Part shown: one piece after another, positions 1 to 11,974 of the stretch
Numbering within the stretch: the first letter of the stretch is position 1
Layout of the letters: each line of letters starts with the position of its first letter
Assembly: GCA_947034885.2 (NCBI GenBank)
Contig: OX344754.2
Span: 13,906,501 to 13,970,500, forward strand
DNA length: 64,000 bases
DNA from: Thuidium tamariscinum
Taxonomy: Eukaryota; Streptophyta; Bryopsida; Hypnales; Thuidiaceae
Direction of reading: 5' to 3'
Notes under the pieces: model-generated
What the model was told of the DNA's origin: nothing
Databases searched by the model: none
The model's input: only the letters and a program-made list of their open reading frames with translations
Translations under genes and position numbers: made by a program

Positions 1-290
1 GACACACAAACCCACCCCACAAAAAAGAATTGAAGTATAATATAAGGTCTTTCACTTGCAGCACACACAAACCCGCCCAACAAAAAAAATTGAAATATAA
101 TATAAGCTCTTTCACCTGCACCACATACAAACCCACCCAACAAAAAAAATTTGAAGTATAATATGAGTTCTTCACCCTATAGCGTACACAAAGCCACCCA
201 ACCAAAAAAATTTGAAGTATAATATAAGTTACTTAACCTACCAACAACCAAACCCGCCCAACAAAGAAATATTGGAAGCATAAGATTAAA
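1..290. repeat. 60-bp tandem repeat in transposase intron
   Basis: About five head-to-tail copies of a unit close to 60 bp run from the window edge to about 290. Each unit contains an ACACAAACCCACCCAACAAA-like stretch, an A-run, GAAGTATAATATAAG and a TTCACCT-like tail. Copies differ by scattered substitutions and 1-bp indels and become less alike to the right. On the minus strand the block lies immediately downstream of a GTAAATTT splice-donor-like site that ends the transposase ORF, so it is probably intronic. The left end of the array is outside the window. Confidence 0.85.
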
Positions 291-2210
291 TTTACCTAAG
301 AATTGACGTTGCACGTTGTCCTGCACTCGATTGAAATCCTCCTGCGTCACAAACAGATGTGCATCAGTGTTTTTGTCGTGGCATTGAGCAAAGGCAGCTC
401 CATTGCCAAAGTCAAACAATAAATGGCAAAGGCCACTCTCTCCAGGAAGCGGCTTCCACAGTAACGGAATCTCACCATAAGAAAGCAAAGTGATGGCACT
501 GTAGCAGTGAAAATCTACCTTTTGGAAGGCAGTGGAGGAATCCATAAACATTCGGGCCAATTCTTCTTGGCACAATTTCACTGCTTGAAGAAAGTCACAA
601 ATGAAAATATCACAAGCCTGTGACAGCTTAATCAAGTAGTGCACGGCGTTATCAAGGGAAATAAAACATGCCAATGAAAGCAAGACCTCGATGTCACAAA
701 GTAGGTCAAAGTTATCCGCAGCACCAGCATGCGGTTTGTTACCAGGTGCCGCTGTCATGTCCATGCCCATTTTAATGAGCAAGGTGCGATACTCCTCCAA
801 GATTCTCGTGGTGGGTTCTCTCATGGAGATCCACCGCATTTCCACATTTTGAAGCATTTTGTTGCCCTTAGTTTCCATGAGATCAGCAAGCCTCTGTAAC
901 TCAACGCAGCGCTTATTGCTTCGGCAAAAATAAGCATAGATAGACTGAAAAAGGCCTTTGAGACAAGAAATGAGGGGAAATTTGGACGAGGTCTCGACCA
1001 CCAAATTCACATAGTGACTGACACAACTCGCCCTAATTAGGAATGGAGCCCACTTCTCCCTGATTTGGGTGGTGACATCCGATTTGGGGCCCTAGAATGT
1101 GTTGACTCCGTTAGCCCCAAAACTTACCACTTTAGAAGCGATTTCCTCATGGTTCAGGCCTCCTTCCCCCATGAGCGCATGCACTATTACCTTAGTCAAG
1201 TGATCAGCTGTACCACGATCTGAAATGCAAGACAAATGCAGAAGATGCGGCACTCTCTCCCAGTCGGACACAACATACACATGAACGCACAACCACAACG
1301 TCGTATCGACTGTTGTGACCTCATCAGCAGAAATCGAAATGATCCTAGCATCTCTAACAGCACGTCTCAACACTCCAAGGACAGACTCATGCAAATGCTC
1401 TGCCATTTCCCACATGGTTGTCTGTGACCAATGTTTCCTTGGGAGATTTCTTACCTTGAGTTGCTTCAGCAACTACTGTTGACGTTCAAAATCACAAAGC
1501 AGATGACCATGATTCAAAATGTGAAGAAGGGTAGAAAACTGGACTACCTTTCTCTTGTACTCACCCTCCAGACCCCCAACCAATTGATTCACAACCATGG
1601 CAGATTTCTTTCGCCTTGCCCATTGTTTCACAAGCTATTGGTGCTTGTAGTGAGGCTTGACAAAAGAATCGCCTTTCTTCAGATCGGGGTAGGGGATGCC
1701 ATCCTCCTTACAGACGCGCTTATCTTTATGTTTCTCTAAATTGTCCAACTTGGGGACCATCAACTTGCGCCTCCAGTTGATGCAGGTACAACTGCGGCAA
1801 GCAATGCCAACAAGGTCCCTAACATCATTGAACTCCCCTTCCGCCCATGGGAATTTTCACGCCCAGAACTCTTGCCAGTGCCTTGTAATTGTGGCCAGAT
1901 TTGTTTTCCTTCTCTTCAGCGCAGGGGTGGGTGCAGCAAGATCAGTGACCTCGGGTGATACAGGAGACACGACAGTGGCCTCCGAGATGGGAAAATCACC
2001 GGGTGCTCCAAGGAGCGAGTTTGTGAGTTGAGTTTGTGACACATGCGTAATGGAGTCACCCGCCATCGGAGGATGCGGGAGGTATTTGCCCACACCACTC
2101 GTGTTTTGACTCGATCCGAAAGTCTCTACCTGAAAATTATCGGGGAGTTTCAGATGTGGCGCCATCGAAGACCTGCAATCCAAGCCAACAAAAAACCCCA
2201 ACAGTACCAA
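291..2210 (-). pseudogene. hAT-type transposase remnant with four in-frame stops
   Basis: One continuous minus-strand reading frame runs from 2210 to about 291 and is broken by stop codons at 1857-1859 (TGA), 1635-1637 (TAG), 1473-1475 (TAG) and 1092-1094 (TAG). The pieces at 2210-1857, 1472-1092 and 1010-291 lie in the same frame, so the breaks are point mutations, not indels. The N-terminal part has a basic stretch and a C-x2-C...H pattern like a BED/TTF-type DNA-binding finger. The middle has ISISADEVTTVDTTLWLCVH, as in the catalytic RNaseH-like region of plant hAT relatives. The next part carries the FGANGVNTF/GPKSDVT segment and a helical region. The frame ends at a splice-donor-like GTAAATT near 291, and the rest of the element is off the left edge. 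Family assignment rests on recognised sequence style; no alignment was possible. Confidence 0.7.
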
Positions 2211-2877
2211 AGAGCGATCGGATGCACCCCAAGCAAACTGAAATCAAAGCAAAACCACAGAGCGATCGGGTGCACCACAGTCCCCTAAGCCAAATACAAT
2301 GATAGGATGAGCAATTGGATGCACACAAAAACCACAAGAAACCACAATACCATCGCCCGACATTAGAAGAAAAATGGGGCTAGAATAGGGCCCTTTGTTT
2401 AGTGAGAAAGAAGATTAAAAAGTGCTTGAGTGTATGCTTTGAAGCCCTATAATCACTGTTAAGCGAGCATCATGAGTCTTGATATGCTTCAAAAGAGATG
2501 ATGGCTGCAGAGGTGGCATTGTTAAAGTACTCATCACTACTGAGTTGGCGCTTCCCAGGTACTCATGACTTCGAAGGTGGCACCAAGATCCATGGATTCC
2601 CGCCTTGGAATTCATATGTGGCCCTCCAAACTGTCGCCAAAGTTGCCGCGTTGGCTTGCTGCCAATCCGTGTTGTCGAGTGGGAAGGTAATTGCGGCGTT
2701 CTGCATTTACCACAAGAGTAGCAAGCGAGGTGTGTGTTAGCATGGCGCTTAATCCTGTTGTCAACGGCGTTAGAGCCCAGAGGAAGTACGACTTGCATTT
2801 GGCGTTGGATCCAGAATTTGCCATACCAATTACAAGAGCTCCATCTTGAAGAAGACCTATCCTATGCACTTTGCCAT

Positions 2878-3699
2878 ATGTTTTTCGTAAGTAGAGCAGT
2901 CGTGTCATTTAGCTGTGGGTGCTTGTTTCACCTTCATTGTTTGTGGAGCACTGTCCTTACTGGAGGCAACAATTGTCCAGAGTGTAGTGATGAAGGAACT
3001 CCTCAATGGCTGAGTCAATGGAGATTTTCCATGTCCCCAGAGATGGCTCACCGTGTGAAAGAGACCATTATGAATATGGACAAGTTAGGGTGGAGGGAGC
3101 CAGATGAATTTGACACCAAACATTGGGGCCCAAAGAAAAGAGCGAGGGAGTTTGATGCAGATGAGGATTCATTTCAAATAAAGATGCAGAAGCAGGTTGA
3201 ATCAACAGAAGTCCATCAGAAGTTGTTGGAGCCAAAGTCTGGCAAAATCGACATAGAGCCAAAGATGTTATTGACCACAGAAGTGGAGGCTACAGGTGAA
3301 GCAAAGCTAGAGCATCAATCTAAAGAGCCTTTATTGGTTATACAAGAGTTGGATGAGGCAAAATCGATGGAGCACTCACTGGTTGCAGCGGACTCGACTC
3401 TCAAGGTGTAGGAGTTAGCAAACACATCACTGGATGTAGGGGAATTGGAGGTACCGGAGACAGAGAAGACCCTTGAAGAACTTGAAGTGGTGGAAGAGAA
3501 GGTGTTAGATGAGAAGAAAGTTGAAGAGCACCCGTTTGATGTAGGAGACTCAGATTCAAAGCTACAGCAGCCATTGGGTAGACCACTTCCGGCGACTTCA
3601 AGATTGTTGGATGCAGCTATAATAGATCGTAGTAAACTAAGAGATACCAAGCAGCAGGAGTTGAACACAGTGATAACCAATTTGTGTAGCTCTCCTTGA
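2878..3699 (+). pseudogene. RING-like ORF with acidic tail and one in-frame stop
   Basis: A plus-strand frame is open from 2878 to 3699 except for a TAG at 3409-3411. Near its start it has CGCLFHLHC and then CPEC, matching the second half of a RING finger (C-x-[H/C]-x2-H-x2-C ... C-P-x-C). The first cysteine pairs are missing. The remaining ~230 residues are Glu/Lys/Val-rich and hydrophilic, with repeated LEV/EV-type stretches, consistent with a disordered or coiled tail. A plausible ATG is at 2878, but the open frame extends upstream without one, so a missing 5' exon is possible. It lies inside the inverted-repeat-flanked segment, which suggests a captured or decayed host gene. The ancestral codon at the stop could have been CAG or GAG. 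The product's function is not recognised. Confidence 0.4.
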
Positions 3700-3972
3700 G
3701 GTCCTCTAGGTCATATAAGTCTTCCTAGCTATAGTTTTTGAAGTTCTTTTTGGTCATACGTAGCCATGCATAATCAACAGACTTTGTTTTTGAGTTTCAT
3801 TTGATTGTAATGGACTTGTAGCATTCAACATGCACTCTGTGTTACTGATTTTTCAAAAGTGTTTCACTGCTTTCAATTTTATTGTGTGTGAGTCATGTTG
3901 GATCCAGTTAATATATGTATGGCCTTGAATTCAGACCTCATCTGCTAGCTGTATTAGTGATCATTGAAAATC

Positions 3973-4254
3973 CAGTATAAGAAACTATAAGAAACTTGTG
4001 TTTTAGGTGACAAGCCCTAATTTTTTATGACAAATTTTAGGTGATGTCAATCTTAACAACCCAAAAAATTTATGTCAACAAAAATGTCCAAGGTAACATC
4101 AATGTTGATAGTTCAATGTTTTTATATTAACATTGATGTTACATTGGACATTTTTATTGATACAAAAATTTTGGGTGGTCAACATTGACATCACCTAAAA
4201 TCCGTCATAATAAATTAGGGCCCATCACCAAAAACGAAGGTTTCTTATAGTAGT
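3973..4254. mobile_element. CACTA-like foldback MITE, ~280 bp
   Basis: The two halves are inverted copies of each other over roughly 120 bp per arm. The right arm read on the minus strand begins ACTACTATAAGAAACC, which resembles the CACTACTATAAGAAA ends of plant CACTA (EnSpm) elements. The arms share a GGTGATGTCAA core and a TCAATGTTGA/TTAACATTGA centre. The left end is partly rearranged, with a doubled ATAAGAAAC. It has no coding capacity. The nested position inside the 2356-4505 segment implies later insertion. Confidence 0.75.
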
Positions 4255-4505
4255 AACTTGTAGGTCTCTATAGTGGTAAACTTTTTCTTGTCTAGTAGTG
4301 AGAGGATCGGGACAAGGAAGTATAGCTCGTACCCTCAGATTGGTTGGGACAGCGGGACCCCATGATGAATTGATGACCTCGTCCGCTAAGTACACAGTGG
4401 CACAACCCATGTGAGCGTCAAATCACGGGGTGCATGGCGCTTACTGTAAACAAATGTTTAAAAGATAGGGCCCTATTCTAGCCCCGTTTCTCTTCTAATG
4501 TCGGG

Positions 4506-7414
4506 TGCACAATAAAACACAGAATACTATAGGCCGATTGATTGGAAAACTACATACAAAATCAAGATTGATTTAGCACAACAAAGAGCAAAGTGAGTGA
4601 AGCAAGTGCAAGCAATGTGGAAAGTTGGCATCGGAGCGATGAAGCACCAGTTAAATTGCTAAAGACTCTTTGGGTAGCCGTTTGAAAATACAATCCACAT
4701 TTATTTTTCTTAGAACTATGAGCAAGTGAGCGCCACATTCAAGATAGCAGCCTCCAAATCCAAAATGCAGTGAATGCCAGAGATTTCTAGAGCACCTCCA
4801 GTATTTTCAATGCAACAGGAATTGGAGGAGAGTGAACGCCTTAGCACCAAGCTGAAGCTGTGATTTCCCAAAGTTCAGATTTCTGAGAACCATCGGAATC
4901 CAAGATACTGACGCACTAGCGATCTGGCGCGAGGGCAAGCTTGGCGCCTCCAAAGTTCAAAAAACAAAAATATCCTTCGTGTTTCAAATGCGCTGCTAAA
5001 TGCGCGCAATTAAGAGAGCAATTAATGCGAAAACATGGGATTTGGAGGAGATGGCTCTGCTAACATGCAGAGGGGGGAGGGCGCCCCAAACCCTATCCAC
5101 GCTAAACCCAGCCGCGGGATGCAGCCGCCATGGCCAGCATTGGACGGCCCAGGCAGTGCCACGGCGAACGGATGAATTCCTGCTCGTGTTCATCTGCTAC
5201 TCGCGCAGTGGATGAAAAGTTGATTCAGCCACCTCAGCATGTACAGGTGCTGTAATTCTGCTCAAAATGTTTTCCGTAGGAACATTTCTACAATGTACTT
5301 TTCGCGCTTGATTTTTTTTTGGTAGAATTTGCGCGATTTTTAGCCAAAATCAAGATCGCTGTTGAGTACTATGCCTTCCGCCTTCCTCTTTCTCCCGTCC
5401 ATCTCCATCTTCTGCCAACCGTAAGTCACTCCCCATCGTCCTCGCAAACCCGATCCTCACACAACAACTGCAGATCAATCGTCAAACAATTCCTCCGCGC
5501 TCTGCATTTTAATTAAATCATCTCTTCAAAATTGCAGGTGCGTCTTTCATTCAACTGGAAAGTAACCATCCTTTCCTTGTCGTTTTTGATATTGATTTGC
5601 GTCCAAAACATGGAACATCCTTCACTGATTCTAGTGATATGAAAATCCATTTGGCTTTCATCTGAATCAATCACACTGATCAGTCAAACTGAGCATGAAA
5701 CGAATCCTTTGTCCCTTTCGGAATAATATCATACGTCGAGATTGAGAAACCCGAAATCAGCGTTTCGTCAGCACCAACTTTCATGCCGTGAATCGAAGAC
5801 GAGGAGAACTTCGATTTCATAAACTCTGGACAATCATCCGTGAAATCAAGATGCAGTGCTAGGTAATCAGATTGGGAGTTCCTTGGACTGCGCCCAAATG
5901 ATCATTTTTGGCTAAATCTTGGAGGCTTTGGTGATGTTTCGAAAAGCACATTTAAACCCTGATTGTCTACTTCCGGGAGCTTGCCAAACTGGGTCCTCAT
6001 TACTGTTTGCAACACGTTGAAGTGTGACAGTGTGACTTTTCCTGGCGCATTTCTGTTTATTTTGAACGAACGAAGTCAGTGATAGAAAATTGGCCTCATC
6101 TAAATCAATTGTTCACAATAGACAATAGAATCGTTTTGGACATCATAAATACGAATCCCTGTTCGTTAGGAGTAGAGCTGAATTGGGAAGGGAATTATAG
6201 GCATACGATCAATTATGCCTTCAGTAGAGTGGAATCCTCGAAGCTCCAGAAGCTCCTATTTGAGCCCAATTCCTCACAACGTAGCTGAAATTGTTCACTA
6301 CTGTCCAGTTGGGTGGAATGGGCTCGGTAGGCGGAACAAGACGTGGAATTCAAACGGTGGTCAGGGACGACAAGAAGACATTTCTAAAAATAGATGCTAG
6401 AATTTCTGAGGTTATCATCTTTCAACTTAAAATTTAAATGAGAAAAAAAATTAAGACTTCTATTTTCCAGTCCTCTATTGAATCAGATTTTCCAACTATT
6501 AATTACTTATTTGGCAGAGAATGTAGAACCTGATCACAGGGTAAGGTACTGCAGTGACGATGCTACAGTTCGACTCAGGGAACGCTTCTAATTCTACACA
6601 AATTAGTGAAATTAGGTTGCCCATTAGCCATCACACTCAGAGCTACTTAAACGCGCGCTATAGAGCTTATCTAAGCCAGTAGAGTGATAAATTCGTCGCA
6701 AGTTGTCACTGAATGGTGCGTAACAGCTTTACAACAATTAAAAAACTGTAAAGGCAGGGTCTATAGTGATGACATTACAAGAGAAGACCAGCGGCATACT
6801 GAAGACGTTAGCTGCACTTGGAAGTACGCTCGAGATGGAGACCCTTACAATATTGTTTAAATCTCAATAAAATTTCTTTGTAGCAAGAAGATCTTACCTA
6901 CCCAGGGTTACCTACTCTGTGCCAGTGAATGGCCCTGATTCAAAAAGCAATCAGATGAGAATGATCACCATACACCCTGCAGTCTCATTTCCATTTTTAT
7001 TTTTGAACTCAGATTTTCCATGTTGCACTAAGTAACTTGCGGAAGTATGCATACACTCTAAGAAAACTCACTCAGGTACAGCATATTCATAGTGCGTTTG
7101 ATGGTATTTTCAAGCTAACAAGTGTTTGAAACAGGTCCGGAGGCCTCGCAGAATTTTCATCATCAAATCCTGAAGAACAGAGAGAGCCAGAGAGATAAGT
7201 AATATGCTCTCAATTGAAAATACTTTAGAAAGAGACGATCAGGAGTCTCTGCTGTGCATGCAGAGTATGAAAAAGGGTAAGGGCAGGAGTCAATAGCGAT
7301 TTCCACCTCAACGCCTCGATTTTAACGACATGTAAATTGAAAGAAGGACCGCGGTAACAGGAGAGGCGACTAATTGATCTCCTACCGACCCCGCTACCGA
7401 CTGTCCAACACTAC
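4506..7414. other. Unassigned spacer
   Basis: No complete gene is recognised. The piece 4900-5520 is richer in GC and CT than its surroundings. Around 5418-5537 a GTAAGT donor-like and a TTGCAG acceptor-like site could bound an intron in an untranslated leader. The piece 5680-5858 on the minus strand is a possible terminal exon, listed separately. The rest looks like ordinary non-coding sequence, including the 3' flank of the stress-protein gene. Confidence 0.4.
5680..5858 (-). CDS. Possible terminal exon of an unknown gene
   Basis: Read on the minus strand, a CCTAG acceptor-like site is followed by 59 codons open to a TGA at 5680-5682. The peptide begins LHLDFTDDCPEFMKSKF and has a mixed, globular-looking composition. 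Upstream exons (at higher coordinates) could not be found, and the peptide is not recognised. It may be a fragment of a dead gene. It is listed because codon composition and acceptor placement look non-random. Confidence 0.2.
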
Positions 7415-8351
7415 TTAGAGGCTGGGCGGCAACTTAACAATGGTGACAGGGCAGGGCACATTGTTGGTCACATAGTTGCTGACGCTCCCCAGGATGGTCC
7501 TGCCAAAAACAAAAGGGAAAAGATGAGCATGGAGATTGATTCATGGCATGTCAACAACCTCGCGAAGGAGTCTTGAAGAAAATTATGGAAATGCAGTGGA
7601 ATTTATTATACCTTTTCAGGGCGCTGAGGCCTCGGCATCCCATAACAAGGAAATCAAGAGGTGCATCCACAGCAGCGCTGCAAAGCTTCTCCTTGGGGTC
7701 TCCCCAATACACCTTGAACACCACGACAATCTGCACGGTCCAGAGATGGCCATGATAAATAATTTCTCTGCTTCTGCTTCTGCTTCTGATTAAACGCAGA
7801 AGGGAAAGTTCTATTCATTCTATCTCAATGGTATGTACAATCCAAATGAACGCTGCATAGGGCAGTGGATTTGCGGAGGGACTCTGACAAGTAAGAGGGG
7901 TTGTATAGTTACCTTCTTGGCTGTGGCCTCGTGAAGAGCGTTGGTCAATTCTTCATCAAGCTTTAGCTGGTACTTCTGCTGGTTCTGTGGGTCCATAGCA
8001 CCCGCCAACGGAATGAATGCTGCACAATTAGCACCCATCAAACACCCCGATAGCAAGCTTCAGCATCCTATAGCAATTCAAGAGTTTAGACTGTCTAGCT
8101 GTTTGATACGCAGGGCTATTGAAGAAGTAGGATTGTGCGAAGAGACGACACTTACGGGAGCCGGAAGCTTCCCACAGAGCTGCTTGACCTCCTTCGAGAA
8201 GAGGATCCTTGTTCACCACCAGCACTATGAGGTGATCATTTGGGCGGACGCAATTGTCAATTGCCCACTTCAACGCATATCTACTGCTTACTGAGTAGTC
8301 CAGCGCCACTCCGATATACCTCTCCCCATTCATCTTCAATCCGCCGGCCAC
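7415..8351 (-). CDS. Universal stress protein (UspA-type), 4 exons, 168 aa
   Basis: Exons on the minus strand are 8351-8156, 8019-7913, 7730-7612 and 7499-7415; all junctions are GT-AG and the phases close exactly. The product is a single-domain UspA protein of 168 residues, the usual size for this plant family. It opens with ERYIGVALDYS and contains WAIDNC, FKVYWGDPKEKL and DFLVMGCRGLSALKR. The nucleotide-binding signature G-x2-G-x9-G-S is complete (GCRG...LGS), and the conserved end VPCPVTIVK is present. These features predict an ATP-binding cytosolic/nuclear stress-responsive protein; the precise role of single-domain plant USPs is not settled. The start at 8351 is the first ATG in frame; a second Met lies six codons on. 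Gene family call is firm; paralogue identity is not. Confidence 0.93.
7769..7790. repeat. Hexanucleotide microsatellite in USP intron 2
   Basis: Three to four copies of GCTTCT lie in the second intron (7731-7912) of the universal stress protein gene. The sequence is a polypyrimidine tract only on the plus strand, so on the coding strand it is purine-rich. Confidence 0.7.
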
Positions 8352-9660
8352 CTGCAGCCCCTACGTACTTCCTTCAGTGCTCAGCCTGCGCATCAGACAA
8401 CGAGGAACTTCATCTCATATCCCGGACGACAGTCACGAAGGTATGGGACGCTAACCTCATTCACGAAAGAATGTATTACTACGTACTTGAAGCTACATAA
8501 TCCATCTTCAAAGTGGCACGTGCTCTTTCCACCAATCAGTGATTGATTCTCTTCCTCTCAATCATCCTACGAGACTCGATTGGTGAAATGAAGGCCACGA
8601 AGCTTTGAAAGAACGTTGAGATTTGTACCCGTACGTAGTTCAGACTTGCAAGCTGGTTTATTAAAAGATAAGATTTGCATTTCACAGGGTGAAAGAAAAC
8701 CCACTTCATTACACAGTTCAGAAATCCCTCAGAGTCATGCCCTCGCAAGAGATAAAGTGACGAATGCTCTTGAATTTCCGCCCGACATACGAGATACATA
8801 TGCGATAGAACCTATCGATGATGGACTACAAATTAACAAGCTGAAATGCAACCAAAGAGATCGAAGGAGTCGTACCCAATTTCTTCCACAACCGGGCGCG
8901 CACTCTGTACAGGGAGAGCCACAATGCAGTCCTGGGAATCGTCAACAAAGCACTTCTGGAACTCTATTTGCACCAGTGTAAGTAGAAACTAAGGCGTTCG
9001 CTGCACAAGGGGGCGGACTGCTGCAAGGAAGGGAAAGGAGGAAGTTCGGATGGCAGGGAACAAATCAGCCCCCACACGACGGCAGAAGAGTCGCCACATG
9101 TCCGCCTCATGTTGGAGTCATTAGTTTTCTGAGTCATCCGTCGAAATGTGTTTCCATAAGGGCTTGCAGGTAAGTCCCAATTCATAGCTTCATTTTCGGT
9201 AATCATGGCTGTCGTTGTCATCCGCGAATGCTGCAGTACTAAGGGAGTGCCAGTGGGGGTGTTCTTTGCGATCGGCTACATTCATCATGGTAATCTTGGC
9301 AAAATGTTCCGTCTCCGCTGCAGCAAAGATGGGCGATCATGTCGCAGTGATCATGGTGTACCTTGACAAAGAAGATGGTCATGGCCAACAATGCTGCTGC
9401 TGGCTAAACCCAGGAAGGACTGATCAGACTGCGTTGAAATACTGAGTGTCTGTAGTGTCCGTTCAGTGTTTACTTATTTGGTTTAGGGTAGCATGGGTAG
9501 GATTCAAACCATGGTGAACAGGTGATGGGCTTGTCTTTCTAGGCTAATTGTTGTATGAACTAGAGTGTTCATTTTCATATTATGTAAGCAAAATAGAAGT
9601 GATTTTTGAAAGGCTTCTTATAAAAGTGATCTGAATGTTCTTAGGAAGTGAAAAATGAAA
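8352..9660. other. USP upstream region and unassigned sequence
   Basis: The first few hundred bases are the promoter and leader of the minus-strand stress-protein gene. Short ORFs occur on both strands at 8616-9445, but none shows domain signatures, splice-site support or sustained codon bias. From about 9450 the sequence becomes AT-rich and grades into dispersed repeats. Confidence 0.4.
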
Positions 9661-9663
9661 TTT

Positions 9664-10640
9664 ATGTTAACCCCTCAGGGGAATCAAAAGTGTCCTCACA
9701 CAGTCTAAACTCTAAAAGTCTAATGCAAGGGGTTGAAACTTTTGCATCAGAGGTTGAATTCAATAAAACCTGTAGAAAAATTTGTACTCTCTTCTAATTT
9801 GTGTAATTAAATTTTCAAATCAATTCAAGATGTATCGGTTTTTTGGTCCAAGTCATTCAAAGTACATGGGTTCAATTTGAGTTCACCAAACTACATATTG
9901 ATGGCTGCAACTTTGGGGGCTTACATCTCCATCTAAGGACTATTTTCCATCAAATTTGTTGAGTTATGTTCCCCGTAAGAATAGTTATTGTGGTGAAATT
10001 TTCATGACAATCCAACTTGTTTTGAATGTTCAGGGGCAATTTCAAGTTTAAAATCTAAACATTTTTGGATTACAATGATCTCCAATAGCTTTTTTTCTTC
10101 TTCAATTAGTGTCCATTTCCAAAAATTGTTTTTGGAAAAGTTGTGCATACTTGTATAGTTTGAATGGTCAAAATTTCATATAAAAGCAAGAATTTATGAA
10201 TGAATGAGAAGCAATTTAATGGATGGAGATTTAATCATAGATGAGTTTTTTGCAACTTTTTTTATTTTTCAAGCACGATAAGTCAATTGAATGATATTTT
10301 CTTTTGCTAATGTCTTTGTCTATTGGTTTTGAAGCTCTTTAGTATTAAAAAATATTTCATTTGAGTAGGTTTAGAAATCAAACTTCACCTCCAAATGTGT
10401 TTTAAGGAAAATTTCAACATTTTTTTCAACACAAAAACAATTTATTCTTGCAATCTATGAGGCCAAATGACTCCAAATTTGATTCACATCATCTGCAACA
10501 TACACACTACAAAATTAATATATAGTTGAGATTTTCACAACTTCATGAAATTTAGACTTATAACACTTCAAAAGCAACAATGTTCTTAAATCTCCAAACT
10601 ATCCTTCAACCTAGAGGCATTAAATCATGTATGTCTCATT
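9664..10640. repeat. Dispersed repeat family D1, copy 1
   Basis: Roughly 980 bp aligns along its length with 46968-48240. Shared anchors in order include AAAAGTGTCCTCACA, GGTTCAATTTGAGTT, GCAACTTTGGGGGCTTA, CATTTTTGGATTACAATGA and TATGAGGCCAAATGACTC. The left end reads TTAACCCCTCAGGGG, and the distal edge carries a degenerate GAGGCATTAA. No ORF of note is present. It is probably an old DNA transposon derivative. Confidence 0.75.
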
Positions 10641-11974
10641 CCTTCAATAATTTTTTAATAATTTTTAAAGAAAGTAGGTAAGAACATTTGCCCTCACACT
10701 TCCAAAGAGTGCACAAAAGCTTTTGCAAGCGCAACTCATAATCTTGGTTCTCAATCCAATTTGGCTTTGCCACCTCTATTCACTAAAAAAAAAAACATTT
10801 ATGCCATGGCATGAAATTCTTTGAAAATTGGTAGGTTTACTCTAAGTTTACATTCTTTTTTTGCTCAATTCCAAAAAAACTGCATTGGGTAGAAGAAAAT
10901 TGAAGATTTGAAGATTGTTGATCACTTTTAGGTGAGTCATTTGGACAATTTTTAGCTACCTTTAATCATTATATGGTGGAGTTAATGACAAAAACTATTT
11001 TTATAATTTATATGGTTGGAATTGAATTTAATGTAGAAAGTTGCATAGGTTGTATAAACCAATGCTAGGGGCCAATTTTGGAGAATAGCCCCATAATAGT
11101 CTTCAAGGCTCTAGAAGATTATTATGGGGATATTCTTTTTGTTGAAAACCAACCATTGTTGGCCTAAATTTTTGCTTAAAATTTTTTTTAATTTAAATTT
11201 AAAAAAATTTATTAATTTAAATTTAAAAAAATTTAAAAGTTTAAAATAACTGAAAATTGATTTAAATCTTTTTTCAAAGAAGTATTCTTAAAATATTCAA
11301 TATTTATTTTAAAAATAATCAATGAATATTATCTAGTATGGCACTCTTTTAGCCACATCAAATTGCTTACATGGTAGCACTCTTAATGAATTCCTACAAT
11401 CTTGGAAGTCATAGTCTTCCAAACGGCCCAAAAAGCATCTAATGTTTGGATAAACATTATGCATCAATATTCAAAAAATATTATTTTCCAATAGAGAATT
11501 ATTTATAGAATTCCTTTTTTTTTTTTTTACAAATTTTTAAAAAACAAATAGGAAGCCGAAAATGATTTTAGCTCTACGATGTATCTTTTCTCTTCAAAAA
11601 TTTAGAACTATTTATCATCAAAGAATAAAAATATCAATAATTCAAAATCTAAATATTCAAAGTAGACAAACTATTCAAATTTCATGTCTTTTTTCTTCTA
11701 TTAAATTTTATGAAGTAATTAGGGGGTCTAATATCTTTGTTACATGTGGTTTGTATAAATGCATAGTGTAGTCTACTTGGAAATTCTGGTGTTGGTTGAA
11801 GATTGGATTTTAGAGATAGCAAATGAGTAACAATGTTCATTTTCAAAGGGTAACATTGAACTTGAGGTTAGTGGTTTTAGAATGTATTTTAACAAAGAAA
11901 TAAAGTTATCAATAAAATCAAAAATGCTTTGTGGACATCAATGTATTGTCATCAATGTGAACTTTTCAAACATT

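Larger units (their letters stand above)
2356..4505. mobile_element. Segment flanked by a 39-bp inverted repeat
   Basis: Bases 2356-2394 and 4467-4505 are inverted copies, 37 of 39 identical; both differences are transitions. The arm contains AGGGCCCTATTCTAGCCCC. About 2.07 kb lies between the arms, holding a RING-like ORF and a CACTA-like foldback element. Two readings are possible. One is a non-autonomous DNA transposon that carries a gene fragment. The other is that each arm is the end of a separate element of the same family, for example the hAT copy on the left. No convincing target-site duplication is visible outside the arms. Confidence 0.55.

Noticed and set aside
1-290. Regular 60-bp repeats considered as a CRISPR-like array
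   Set aside because: There are no unique spacers between repeats; the whole unit repeats, and the setting is a plant nuclear transposon.
1092-3411. TAG recoding or read-through in the transposase
   Set aside because: A TGA is also present, and host genes in the window use TAG as a normal terminator (cyclophilin, transporter, methyltransferase).
8616-8981. 121-codon plus-strand ORF upstream of the stress protein
   Set aside because: No domain, no splice context, and composition like the surrounding non-coding DNA.
9480-9540. Minus-strand GGTTTGAATCC resembling a tRNA T-loop
   Set aside because: The flanking bases do not pair as a T-stem, and no acceptor, D or anticodon arms can be drawn.
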